This document shows positions 1 to 7,698 of a DNA stretch of 64,000 nucleotides, in pieces. The first letter of the stretch is position 1. Every line of letters begins with the position of its first letter. This DNA comes from Bacteroidota bacterium (GTDB lineage Bacteria > Bacteroidota > Ignavibacteria > Ignavibacteriales > Melioribacteraceae): the NCBI GenBank assembly GCA_018818065.1, contig JAHISV010000009.1, forward strand, positions 186,001 through 250,000, given 5' to 3'. Made by a program: the position numbers and the translations under genes. The notes beneath the pieces were generated by a model, which saw only the letters and a list, made by a program, of their open reading frames with translations, was not told the origin of the DNA and did not search any database.

Positions 1-715
1 GCCAGCAAACATATCTTGGTTCATGTTCTGCCAGATCTATTTGAGGCACACCTGGATAATCTTCATTTTCTTCAGCATGACACTTCCCGCAGAATTCCCG
101 CGTAGCAGGCTTACTGGCTGCATTACCGCGAGGATCTAATTTGTGTTGTTCAGGTACCTCATGACAGGTTTTGCATTCCAGATAGGCGTGATGAGAAATT
201 GACTTCACCCTTGATATTTCAGCATGGCATGCCGAACATTCGTGCGGAGTTTCTGGCGGAACCGGATTGTGCGGTTCATGGCAGGTTATGCATGGCTTAA
301 CAGGATTATGCGAAGCCGATACAATTTGAGGAAATCCGGTAGGTCTTGAGGGTAAATACTCATGACAAACCGGGCAAAAATCACGCTTTCTTGGAGCAGA
401 TGGCAAAAATTCATCAGGTGCTTCAGAATGCTTAGCCGAAGGTCCATGACAAACTTCGCAATTAACTGATCTGTGATATCCGTTGCTCTTCGTTTCCAAT
501 ATGTCATCATGACACATCTCACAAGTTTCCTGTCCCGCATACTTCAGTTCAAGTGATGCAATTTCATCAACTGCACCTTTTCTGTAATGTCCAAGTTCTC
601 CAAAATCATCAGGTACAAGTTCAGCTCGGACAATAACAAAGACTACAACAATTATTACCAAAATCACAGCAAGTCTGATTACCTGTTCCGGGATCGATTT
701 TAACTTTTTTAGCAT
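1..715 (-). CDS. Membrane-anchored multiheme cytochrome c (3' end outside window)
   Basis: The reading frame runs from an ATG at 715 off the window edge, giving 238 codons without a stop. Residues 11-29 form one hydrophobic segment, probably an uncleaved anchor, and the rest should lie in the periplasm. Seven complete CxxCH heme-attachment motifs are visible, starting at residues 65, 86, 114, 142, 160, 181 and 209. An eighth probably begins at C237 where the window ends. Extra histidines (for example H81, H136, H175, H176) could be distal ligands. A good ribosome site (AGGAAAGG) precedes the ATG. Proteins of this kind carry electrons between the quinone pool and periplasmic partners. I cannot tell whether it belongs to a nitrite reductase, an alternative complex III or another system. 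It lies 46 bp after the DUF2339-like gene, so co-transcription from the sigma-54 promoter at 2445-2460 is likely. Confidence 0.9.
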   Translation of the reverse strand, partial: MLKKLKSIPEQVIRLAVILVIIVVVFVIVRAELVPDDFGELGHYRKGAVDEIASLELKYAGQETCEMCHDDILETKSNGYHRSVNCEVCHGPSAKHSEAPDEFLPSAPRKRDFCPVCHEYLPSRPTGFPQIVSASHNPVKPCITCHEPHNPVPPETPHECSACHAEISRVKSISHHAYLECKTCHEVPEQHKLDPRGNAASKPATREFCGKCHAEENEDYPGVPQIDLAEHEPRYVCW

Positions 716-761
716 TATCCTTTCCTGATTTATTCCTATAATTATTTTATTTGCACATCAG

Positions 762-2399
762 TTATTCTTGAATTTTGCTCCCGGTTGTTTTCTGTTTATT
801 TTTTGTAAAAAGTATTGATACTGCAATTAGCACTATTCCTAAGGCGAGAAAAGTTATTACTGTCCAGGTTGAATCAAATTCTTTTAGTCCTGCATATGCA
901 GAATAGATAATTGCAAAGATGAGTGAGAAATGTGCCATCCATCTGTACTTGGCATTTTTTAACACTATACTTAGCACGTAATAAATTATTGTAACGCCAA
1001 TTAAGAATAGCCCTGCAAGTTCTAGCGGGAGAGCTTCTATCAAAGTTATTGGAATTGAAAAGAAAGCAACAATAAGGTAAGTATTGCGCATCATTTCGGT
1101 TTTTAATGTTAGTCGGTCCTTTTGCCAATTGAGAGCTCTGGCACTAGTCAATGCAACAATACCAAAGCTAACTCCTATGATGCTGAAAGAAGTAACACTA
1201 GCCAGATAGGCTACAAAAACCAGTAGGAAAATCAAAAAGTTTGCAACAATAATATTTTTTGATTTGAACATGATTCCAGTCCCAATCACCAGCAGACTCT
1301 GCCAAATCAAGAAAATATAAGCATCTGGTATACCAGTTGTGAATATAATACCGATTGAAAGAGCCGCGTATCCAATGATAGCGTAAATAGCCTTTGAATA
1401 TTGATCCGATCCATATTTCCAGTGAAGTACAGCTATTAGTAAAAATAAAACAAATAGGCTTATCAGGTATTTCATCAAATCCATATCAGGATTGCTGACA
1501 ATGTTTACTATCGAGAGAGCGAAGGCGAAAAACCCATTAAGCAAAGATATTACAACAGATCGTTCTGTTTCGCCTTCTTCATACCTGTGGAATATATTGG
1601 AAAATGAAAAAATGATACAGACCAATATCGCGAACCAAATATTGGTACTGGCAAATTCACCAACTTTTATTTCTCCGGTTATAAATGGGTTATTTATGGT
1701 CCAGAACATTATTGCCAAAAAGACAAAAGCTATTCCGAATAGAATAAAACTTGTGGATGTATTTTTAGTAAATCTATAAAGAAATAATCCTGAACCTACA
1801 ATACAAAGAGAATAAAATAGGAATGGAGTATTAATGATAAGTCCGGTAAGAATTAATAGACCAAGATTCAAGCCAAATAGATAATTGGAATCACGTCTGT
1901 ATGCGATAAAAAGCCCTATTGAAGCAACACCAATGAGAAGAATAGACTCCAGAATTACATTTGATAGAAATGGTTCACTCGTAAAATGGAAAAGCCTGAG
2001 TGTGGTTAAATAAAAGAGTGCAAATCCGGAGGCAAATAGTTGTTTACTGACTAGCGAATAATTTACTTTAAGAATATTGGCCAGCAGGAAGAATATTGCA
2101 GTTATTACATAACCACCTGTTGACGGTATAAATGAGCCGTAACTTTCATACTTAAGTGTAAGTAAAAGCATAAAACCAAAAGTTAAAATTAATATTCCAA
2201 TATTTGCAAACCAATGTTCACCAAGATTTAATTCAACAAGGTTTGGTGTATCCTCACCAATTGAAGTATCACTTACCTGCTCATCCTTTAATTCGGAGTA
2301 AATGTTTAACTTATTTTCAATGTTTGAAATCCTGTTATCCAGGCTTTTGAGATAATTTATAATCTGTGAATTTCCCAGGTCATCATTAGCGCCGTTCAT
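762..2399 (-). CDS. Polytopic membrane protein, DUF2339-like
   Basis: 545 residues. The first ~40 residues are hydrophilic and look like a short coiled coil (NYLKSLDNRISNIENKL). From about residue 60 onward the protein is an almost continuous series of some 15-17 hydrophobic segments. The start of that region (HWFANIGILILTFGF) resembles the opening of DUF2339 membrane proteins, which pair an N-terminal coiled coil with many helices. Family members are often longer (about 800-900 residues), so this may be a short relative. No catalytic motif is seen and its function is unknown. It is the first gene after the sigma-54 promoter and its start codon is about 35 nt from the predicted transcription start. 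It is probably co-expressed with the multiheme cytochrome downstream. Confidence 0.62.
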   Translation of the reverse strand: MNGANDDLGNSQIINYLKSLDNRISNIENKLNIYSELKDEQVSDTSIGEDTPNLVELNLGEHWFANIGILILTFGFMLLLTLKYESYGSFIPSTGGYVITAIFFLLANILKVNYSLVSKQLFASGFALFYLTTLRLFHFTSEPFLSNVILESILLIGVASIGLFIAYRRDSNYLFGLNLGLLILTGLIINTPFLFYSLCIVGSGLFLYRFTKNTSTSFILFGIAFVFLAIMFWTINNPFITGEIKVGEFASTNIWFAILVCIIFSFSNIFHRYEEGETERSVVISLLNGFFAFALSIVNIVSNPDMDLMKYLISLFVLFLLIAVLHWKYGSDQYSKAIYAIIGYAALSIGIIFTTGIPDAYIFLIWQSLLVIGTGIMFKSKNIIVANFLIFLLVFVAYLASVTSFSIIGVSFGIVALTSARALNWQKDRLTLKTEMMRNTYLIVAFFSIPITLIEALPLELAGLFLIGVTIIYYVLSIVLKNAKYRWMAHFSLIFAIIYSAYAGLKEFDSTWTVITFLALGIVLIAVSILFTKNKQKTTGSKIQE

Positions 2400-2444
2400 A
2401 AATGACTCCTTTTATTATTAAAATGGTGTTTCTATGGTTTCTAG

Positions 2445-2460
2445 TGCAAGGTTTGTACCA
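2445..2460 (-). promoter_or_regulatory. Sigma-54 (-24/-12) promoter
   Basis: On the minus strand the sequence is TGGTACAAACCTTGCA. It fits every fixed position of the sigma-54 consensus TGGYACRNNNNTTGCW, with the required ten bases between GG and GC. Transcription would start near 2434, about 35 nt before the ATG at 2399. An NtrC-type activator is encoded just upstream, and a palindrome lies at a suitable enhancer distance (2625-2650). Confidence 0.85.
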
Positions 2461-2624
2461 AACAGAGTTTTCTTTCTGATGAAGATAAATAACAGGATTT
2501 TAAGGTCTATTCATCACTTATAATCAGATAAATAGTCCTTTGCTATTGTAAGATCTGTTCCATAACTAGGAATGAATTTGACAGGCAGCAGATTAAGTTG
2601 TTATAAACCAATAGGTTAGGGATG

Positions 2625-2650
2625 TGTGAAATTGGATTTCACAGTGAAAT
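2625..2650. promoter_or_regulatory. Palindromic enhancer-like site upstream of the sigma-54 promoter
   Basis: TGTGAAAT-TGG-ATTTCACA is a perfect 8+3+8 inverted repeat at 2625-2643. It is followed one base later by another half-site, GTGAAAT (2644-2650), which makes a second perfect inverted repeat with the preceding ATTTCAC. The array lies about 165-205 bp upstream of the -24/-12 element, the usual distance for an NtrC-family activator site, and just after the activator gene's stop codon. There is no T-run, so it is not a convincing terminator. That the adjacent regulator binds here is inference. Confidence 0.6.
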
Positions 2651-2672
2651 GAATGACACGCCTTAAATAAGC

Positions 2673-4058
2673 TTATCTCCAGGCATCGAGCGATATTTCA
2701 TAGCGGGTAATTAATCTGTAAACATTTCTTCTCGTCATATTTGCTTCTTCACTTACTCTTGTAATGTTGCCTTCATGAAGAGTTAACGAGTTGAGCAAAT
2801 ATCTTTTCTCTACATCTTCAAGAGCCTTTTGCTTGGCCTCTTTTAATGAAGAACCATAAAAGAGAGGTGAAGTTTTTGAGTTACTCTGTAAATGTGGAGG
2901 TAAATCCTCCATGGTTATCACTTCCTTTTTCGAAAAAGTAACGGCGCGTTCAATCACGTTTTCAAGTTCTCGTACATTCCCAGGCCAATTGTACGACTCA
3001 AGTGCTATAACTACCTCATTAGATATTTCATTAACATTCTTCTTCATTCGTTGATTATTTTCTTTGAGAAAATAATCAGCTAAAAGAATAATATCTTCCT
3101 TTCTTTTTCGAAGAGGTGGAAGGTCAATGTTAATCACGTTTAGTCTATAATAGAGATCGTCTCTTAACAATCCTTTTTCAAGATAGACTTTCGGGTCTTT
3201 GTTAGTAGCAGATATTAATCTGATGTCAACTTTAATGAGTTCATTTCCGCCAACCCGCCTTAATTGTCTGTCTTGTATCACTCTTAAAAGTTTTGTCTGC
3301 AGATTGACAGGCAATTCACAAACCTCATCAAAAAAGAAGGTCCCTTTATCAGCAAACTCCAGCAAACCTATTTTGCGATGAGTAGCATCTGTAAATGCAC
3401 CCTTCTCAGAACCAAAGATTTCTGCTTCAAATAAATTTTCGGGAAATGCCGCACAATTTATTGGGACAAAAGCTTCCTTCTTTCTTCCGCTTCTGGCATG
3501 TATTACTCTGGCAATCAGTTCTTTTCCTGTACCGCTTTCACCAGTAATTAAAATATTTGCCTCAGAATCGGCAACGCTTTCAACCGTATCAAATATCTTT
3601 TGCATTGCATTACTTCTGCCAATTATATTTTCAAACTGAAACTTTGTCTCGAGTTGCTTAAGAAGGTTATCCCGTTCGACAAATAGTTTTTTGTACTCAA
3701 GAGCTTTTTCGACCACAATTTTTAAATGGTCAGCCTCAAAAGGTTTTTCCAGAAAATCAATCGCCCCGGCCTTCATGCAATTAACAGCTCTGTCAATTGT
3801 GCCATAAGCAGAAAAAATAATTATTTGAGTAGGATATGAATATTCCTTTACTGCCTTAATTATCTGTATGCCATCTACTCCGGGCATCAATAAATCACAA
3901 AGCACCAGATCATAGTTATTGTTGCGTATCAGATCCAGAGCAATCTCAGTATCTTTAACCGGAATAGCCTCATAACCGAAGGCTGTCAATAATCTCGAAC
4001 TGAGATTCAACATCTCTTCTTCATCATCGATTACAAGTATTTTAACTTTGTTTTCCAT
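2673..4058 (-). CDS. NtrC-family sigma-54-dependent response regulator
   Basis: 461 residues with the standard three parts. The receiver (about 1-120) has the acidic pair D11/D12, phosphoacceptor D55 and K105. The AAA+ ATPase (about 143-380) has Walker A GESGTGK at 173-179 and Walker B FFFDE at 241-245. The Fis-type helix-turn-helix is at the C-terminus (about 425-455). The sigma-54 contact loop reads GAFTDA (220-225) instead of the commonest GAFTGA, a natural variant whose effect here is unknown. The gene overlaps the 3' end of the heme-sensor kinase gene by 17 bp, so the two are almost surely a cognate pair. The likely target is the sigma-54 promoter at 2445-2460. Confidence 0.95.
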   Translation of the reverse strand: MENKVKILVIDDEEEMLNLSSRLLTAFGYEAIPVKDTEIALDLIRNNNYDLVLCDLLMPGVDGIQIIKAVKEYSYPTQIIIFSAYGTIDRAVNCMKAGAIDFLEKPFEADHLKIVVEKALEYKKLFVERDNLLKQLETKFQFENIIGRSNAMQKIFDTVESVADSEANILITGESGTGKELIARVIHARSGRKKEAFVPINCAAFPENLFEAEIFGSEKGAFTDATHRKIGLLEFADKGTFFFDEVCELPVNLQTKLLRVIQDRQLRRVGGNELIKVDIRLISATNKDPKVYLEKGLLRDDLYYRLNVINIDLPPLRKRKEDIILLADYFLKENNQRMKKNVNEISNEVVIALESYNWPGNVRELENVIERAVTFSKKEVITMEDLPPHLQSNSKTSPLFYGSSLKEAKQKALEDVEKRYLLNSLTLHEGNITRVSEEANMTRRNVYRLITRYEISLDAWR

Positions 4059-5796
4059 CTTCCCCTTTCTCTCTTTTCATTGGAAGGTGAATTAAAAACT
4101 CTGTACCAGAAACAGGATCACTTTTGGCTTCCAATATTCCCTCATGCCGCTCAATAATTGCCTTTGAAATTGAGAGACCAAGTCCTGTTCCCTGAGCAAT
4201 TGGTTTTGTACTGAAAAATGGTTCGAAAATCGATTCTAAATTTTCAGGAGGTATACCCTTACCATTATCGGATACAGAAATTAAGACCCACTCATTTTCA
4301 TCTTTTTCATAATTATCAAGTTTAATAACTATCAATCCATCATGATCAACAAAATCTATAGCATTGTTAAGCAGATTAATAATAACCTGTTCAAGGCGTC
4401 CTCTGTCAAAAGTAAATTTCGGAAAAAATTCCGGCAGTATTTGCTGAATTTTGATTCTATTGGTTCTTAACTTAGGACCAACAATGAAGACACACTCGTT
4501 TATTAAATCGATAACATCATTAAGCTCAGGTAAAAATGGAAGCCTGCGCGAGAACCGAAGGAGACTTTTAGTGTACTTGCCAATCCGTTTGGTTTGATCT
4601 TTAATTACCTTAAGATCATTTGCACACTTGAGCTTCGTGCAGTCATCGAGTAAAAGAATATCAGCAGTCGAAGAAATTATCCCGGCTGGTGTATTTATTT
4701 CGTGAGCTACAGAATCCACCAGTTCACCTATTGATGCAAGTTTTGCCGCGTGGTTAAGTTTTTCCTGAAAGCTCTGTAATTGCTCCAGGTGCTTTTGAGA
4801 CTCCATAGCCCGTATTCTCTTTAAATTGATGTAATAAGCCGAATAACCTAAAACGATTAAGAGACTTATAAAAACTCCCGATAAAGCAAACACAATCAGG
4901 AAGCTATTTCTAACATCCTGAACAACCTGAGGGAGATACGTCGAAATTGCCAGAATCCATTTCTGATTAGGAAAATTAACCGGGTCATAAGCCATTATTT
5001 TGGCCGGCTCTCCTTCAATATAATATTCACCCATTGAAGATGCCCCTGTCAGCATATCGTTTTGAACTTCAAAAGATTTGTGACAATCCGTGCAATCCTC
5101 CGATAAATCTCTAGTGCTTCTTAAGAGCATTTCCCTATGGTTTGGATGATAGATTAATCTTCCTTCACCGTCCATTACCCAGACAAAATCACTTTCAGAT
5201 AATCTGTGTGGTGAAATATATTTTTCAATTAACCAGTCAAAATCAAGCACACAACCAATAAACCGCTTGCCTGTGCTCGTATTTCCCCTTCCGGGTTTAT
5301 CAGGAGCCTTAATCAATAATAATAGAATGAAGTCCTCATGAGAATTGTTTTGGCTTTTTGGTTTTACTTGCGAGAGCCAGTAGTTGATTTCCAACGAATT
5401 CGTTGATGAATCAAAAATAACTGTGGAGTTTCGTAACTCATCTTCTATCCAAACTGAAAGAGACTCTCCCTCGATTGAAAGAATTTTTATTCCCTCATCT
5501 AGAGAAAAAACAGACTCTATCCCCTCGCCCCAAAGTTTGTTTAGGAAAATACTTTTCTGCTCAGGGTCGGTTGGATTTATTTGTGCAAAAAGATTCAGAT
5601 CACTGACAAGATGTTCAATATTTGATTTAATTCCCAACCCGGCTGACTTGACAATTTCGAACTGCTTTTTCTGATGATTCAGCTTGGAGTTATCGAGAGT
5701 AAAATCATAAATTTCTATTACTCCATAAACAAAGAGTAAAAGAAGACAAAGGGTTGTCATAATTATTGAGGAATTACTAATCTTAAAATTGCTCAT
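4042..5796 (-). CDS. Sensor histidine kinase with a c-type heme motif in its sensor domain
   Basis: 584 residues from the ATG at 5796; an in-frame TTG at 5856 is an unlikely start. Two membrane segments (about 12-30 and 298-320) enclose a ~265-residue extracytoplasmic region. The later part of that region looks Cache/PAS-like (FVWVMDGEGRLIYHPNH, about 204-220) and carries CTDCH at 235-239, a covalent heme c attachment motif. The cytoplasmic part has a HisKA helix with H365 in SVAHEINTPAG and a HATPase_c domain with NLLNNAIDF, DNGKGI and GTGLGLS. Periplasmic PAS-type sensors with heme c are known from Geobacter chemoreceptors, so redox state or a gas ligand is a plausible signal. Its partner is the overlapping NtrC-type regulator. 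Confidence 0.93.
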   Translation of the reverse strand: MSNFKISNSSIIMTTLCLLLLFVYGVIEIYDFTLDNSKLNHQKKQFEIVKSAGLGIKSNIEHLVSDLNLFAQINPTDPEQKSIFLNKLWGEGIESVFSLDEGIKILSIEGESLSVWIEDELRNSTVIFDSSTNSLEINYWLSQVKPKSQNNSHEDFILLLLIKAPDKPGRGNTSTGKRFIGCVLDFDWLIEKYISPHRLSESDFVWVMDGEGRLIYHPNHREMLLRSTRDLSEDCTDCHKSFEVQNDMLTGASSMGEYYIEGEPAKIMAYDPVNFPNQKWILAISTYLPQVVQDVRNSFLIVFALSGVFISLLIVLGYSAYYINLKRIRAMESQKHLEQLQSFQEKLNHAAKLASIGELVDSVAHEINTPAGIISSTADILLLDDCTKLKCANDLKVIKDQTKRIGKYTKSLLRFSRRLPFLPELNDVIDLINECVFIVGPKLRTNRIKIQQILPEFFPKFTFDRGRLEQVIINLLNNAIDFVDHDGLIVIKLDNYEKDENEWVLISVSDNGKGIPPENLESIFEPFFSTKPIAQGTGLGLSISKAIIERHEGILEAKSDPVSGTEFLIHLPMKREKGEDGKQS

Positions 5797-5906
5797 GCAT
5801 TCAGTTTTATTAAATTTATTTAAAATGAAGATAGAGTACCTTGTGCATAAGTACAAACATAAAATGACACAAAACTTTCCAAAGTAATCCCGTAAGAAAG
5901 TTCGTG

Positions 5907-7151
5907 TTACAAATCCGTTTTATTTGTAATTAACCGAATACCCCTTTTCTGAAAAAGATAGTTGTAAATCCACTCAGCCATTACTTTGTATTTATTCCTA
6001 AAATTGATAAGAAAAAGAATGTGAACAAAACTCCATACAGCCCAGGCTGTAAATCCTGTTAATTTTAATCTGCCAATTTCACAAATCGCTTTGTCCCGAC
6101 CAATGGTAGCCATGCTCCCTTTATCTCTATAAATAAATCTTTCTCTCTTTTCTGATGGAATACTTTTTTTAATGATTTTGGATACATACTTCCCCTGTTG
6201 AATTGCTACCTGAGCAACACCGGGTAAGGACATTCCCTTTATATCTCTATAATTGCCGGCATCCCCAATTATAAATATTCTTTCATCCTCGGGAATTGTA
6301 CAATCACCTTTTACCATTACTCTGTCAAATCGATCCAGTTCAGTATCCAGCGTTGCTAATATTGACGAAGCAGAATTTCCGGCAGCCCAAATTATGTTTT
6401 TTGTTCTTATCGTTCTCTCATCCGTTGTAATTTCTTCAGATGTAATATTTATAACTTTCTGTCCAATAAGGGGTGTAACACCAAGATGAATCAAATCATT
6501 TCTGGCATGAATACTTAGTTTTTCATCATAAGAAGATAGTATCCTGTTTTGGCCCTCTACCAGGTAAATTTTTGTTTTAAGTGGATTGATTTTTCTAAAA
6601 TCCTTTAACATGGTTTGTTTGGATATCTCAGCAATTGCACCTGCCATCTCAACACCTGTCGGCCCGCCCCCAACAACAACAAAAGTAAGATAAGGTTCAA
6701 TATCTCGTTCATCGTAAAATCGCTCTGCCATCTCAAAAGATAGCAAAACACGTTCACGAATTTGAAGAGCATCCTGTATTGTTTTTAACCCGGGGGCATA
6801 TTTCTCCCATTCAGGATTGTTAAAATAAGAATGGCGCGTTCCCGGAGCTAAAACCAAATAATCATAATCAAGTTCGCCATGATGCAGTTTTACTTTTTTT
6901 AATTCCCTGTTTATAGAAACAACTTCACCCAGTAAGACCCGTACATTTTTCTGCTTTTTAAGTATAGACCTGATTGGTGTGGCGATATCACCAGGCGAAA
7001 GTGCAGCAGTAGCCACCTGATAAAGGAGCGGCTGGAATAAATGATGATTTGTTTTATCAATTAGAGTAATATCAAGATTTGCTTTTGCAAGTGATTTAGC
7101 GACATTGAGACCGCCGAATCCACCTCCGACAATTACTACTTTTTTCTTCAT
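5907..7151 (-). CDS. ndh: Type II NADH dehydrogenase (NDH-2)
   Basis: 414 residues. Two dinucleotide-binding motifs are visible: VIVGGGFGGLNVAKSL at the N-terminus for FAD and VVVGGGPTGVEMAGAIAE near residue 160 for NADH. The segment IFIIGDAGN near residue 295 is the second FAD motif. The C-terminal ~50 residues are hydrophobic and basic, as in the membrane-binding tail of NDH-2. The enzyme would pass electrons from NADH to quinone at the inner membrane face without pumping protons. AGGA lies ahead of the ATG. The heme-sensor kinase starts 110 bp downstream, so the regulated block begins close to a quinone-reducing enzyme. A sulfide:quinone reductase is less likely because the conserved cysteines of that family are not apparent. 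Confidence 0.9.
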   Translation of the reverse strand: MKKKVVIVGGGFGGLNVAKSLAKANLDITLIDKTNHHLFQPLLYQVATAALSPGDIATPIRSILKKQKNVRVLLGEVVSINRELKKVKLHHGELDYDYLVLAPGTRHSYFNNPEWEKYAPGLKTIQDALQIRERVLLSFEMAERFYDERDIEPYLTFVVVGGGPTGVEMAGAIAEISKQTMLKDFRKINPLKTKIYLVEGQNRILSSYDEKLSIHARNDLIHLGVTPLIGQKVINITSEEITTDERTIRTKNIIWAAGNSASSILATLDTELDRFDRVMVKGDCTIPEDERIFIIGDAGNYRDIKGMSLPGVAQVAIQQGKYVSKIIKKSIPSEKRERFIYRDKGSMATIGRDKAICEIGRLKLTGFTAWAVWSFVHILFLINFRNKYKVMAEWIYNYLFQKRGIRLITNKTDL

Positions 7152-7240
7152 TAATTTTCCTGATATGCGATATTAAGTTTTGAGGTTTAACAAGAGAATA
7201 GGAATAAAAGTGCCGTCTGGCAAATTAAGACCGGGTATTA

Positions 7241-7693
7241 TTAAACACCAAACAATTTTTTGATGTCGTCATTCTTAATCGATTTGATAGCATCCGATTC
7301 AGTCTTCGATTTTTTACTCCCCGCTAATTGCCGGGCAAAATCTTCGCTCTTAATTACTTTACAACTGCTCTTTTGCGCGAATTGCATTACACTATAATCC
7401 GAAGATATAACAGCCAGCAGCTTTGGATTATTTGAACGCATTATTTCCGTTTTAATATCATCATCAGCAGTTCGTTTATCACAATATTGCAGTCTTATTT
7501 TTGATGTGGGAATGGACTCAGCACCATACCCGTCAAAAAATATTTTAGCGTTTGGGGATTTTGAAATGAAATAATTGTCAACTTTGTAGGCGAGCTTTTC
7601 CCTGGAGGATTGCTTGTCTTTCTTTTGCAATTCCCATAACTCTGGCATTTTTCCAATTAAATTATTTCCATCAATCAGGTATTGCTTAATCAT
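7241..7693 (-). CDS. NYN-domain (YacP-like) RNA-binding protein or nuclease
   Basis: 150 residues. It opens with KQYLIDGNNLIGKMPEL, the first conserved acidic block of NYN/YacP PIN-like domains (DGNN). Further acidic residues occur in ADDDIKTEI (about 81-89) and SSDYSVMQFA (about 98-107), matching the PIN-like metal-binding pattern. The C-terminus is lysine-rich. The family is thought to act on RNA (Bacillus YacP is Rae1, a ribosome-associated nuclease), but I cannot assign a target. The start is 5 bp after the stop of the LptD-like gene, so the two are transcriptionally coupled. Confidence 0.75.
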   Translation of the reverse strand: MIKQYLIDGNNLIGKMPELWELQKKDKQSSREKLAYKVDNYFISKSPNAKIFFDGYGAESIPTSKIRLQYCDKRTADDDIKTEIMRSNNPKLLAVISSDYSVMQFAQKSSCKVIKSEDFARQLAGSKKSKTESDAIKSIKNDDIKKLFGV

Positions 7694-7698
7694 TATTT

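Noticed and set aside
2673-4058. Considering the GAFTDA regulator defective
   Set aside because: GAFTDA occurs naturally in NtrC-family proteins, and an adjacent sigma-54 promoter with an enhancer-like site argues that it works.
5797-5856. Longer start (TTG at 5856) for the heme-sensor kinase
   Set aside because: It adds a 20-residue cysteine-containing tail and uses TTG. The ATG at 5796 places the first membrane helix near the N-terminus as expected.
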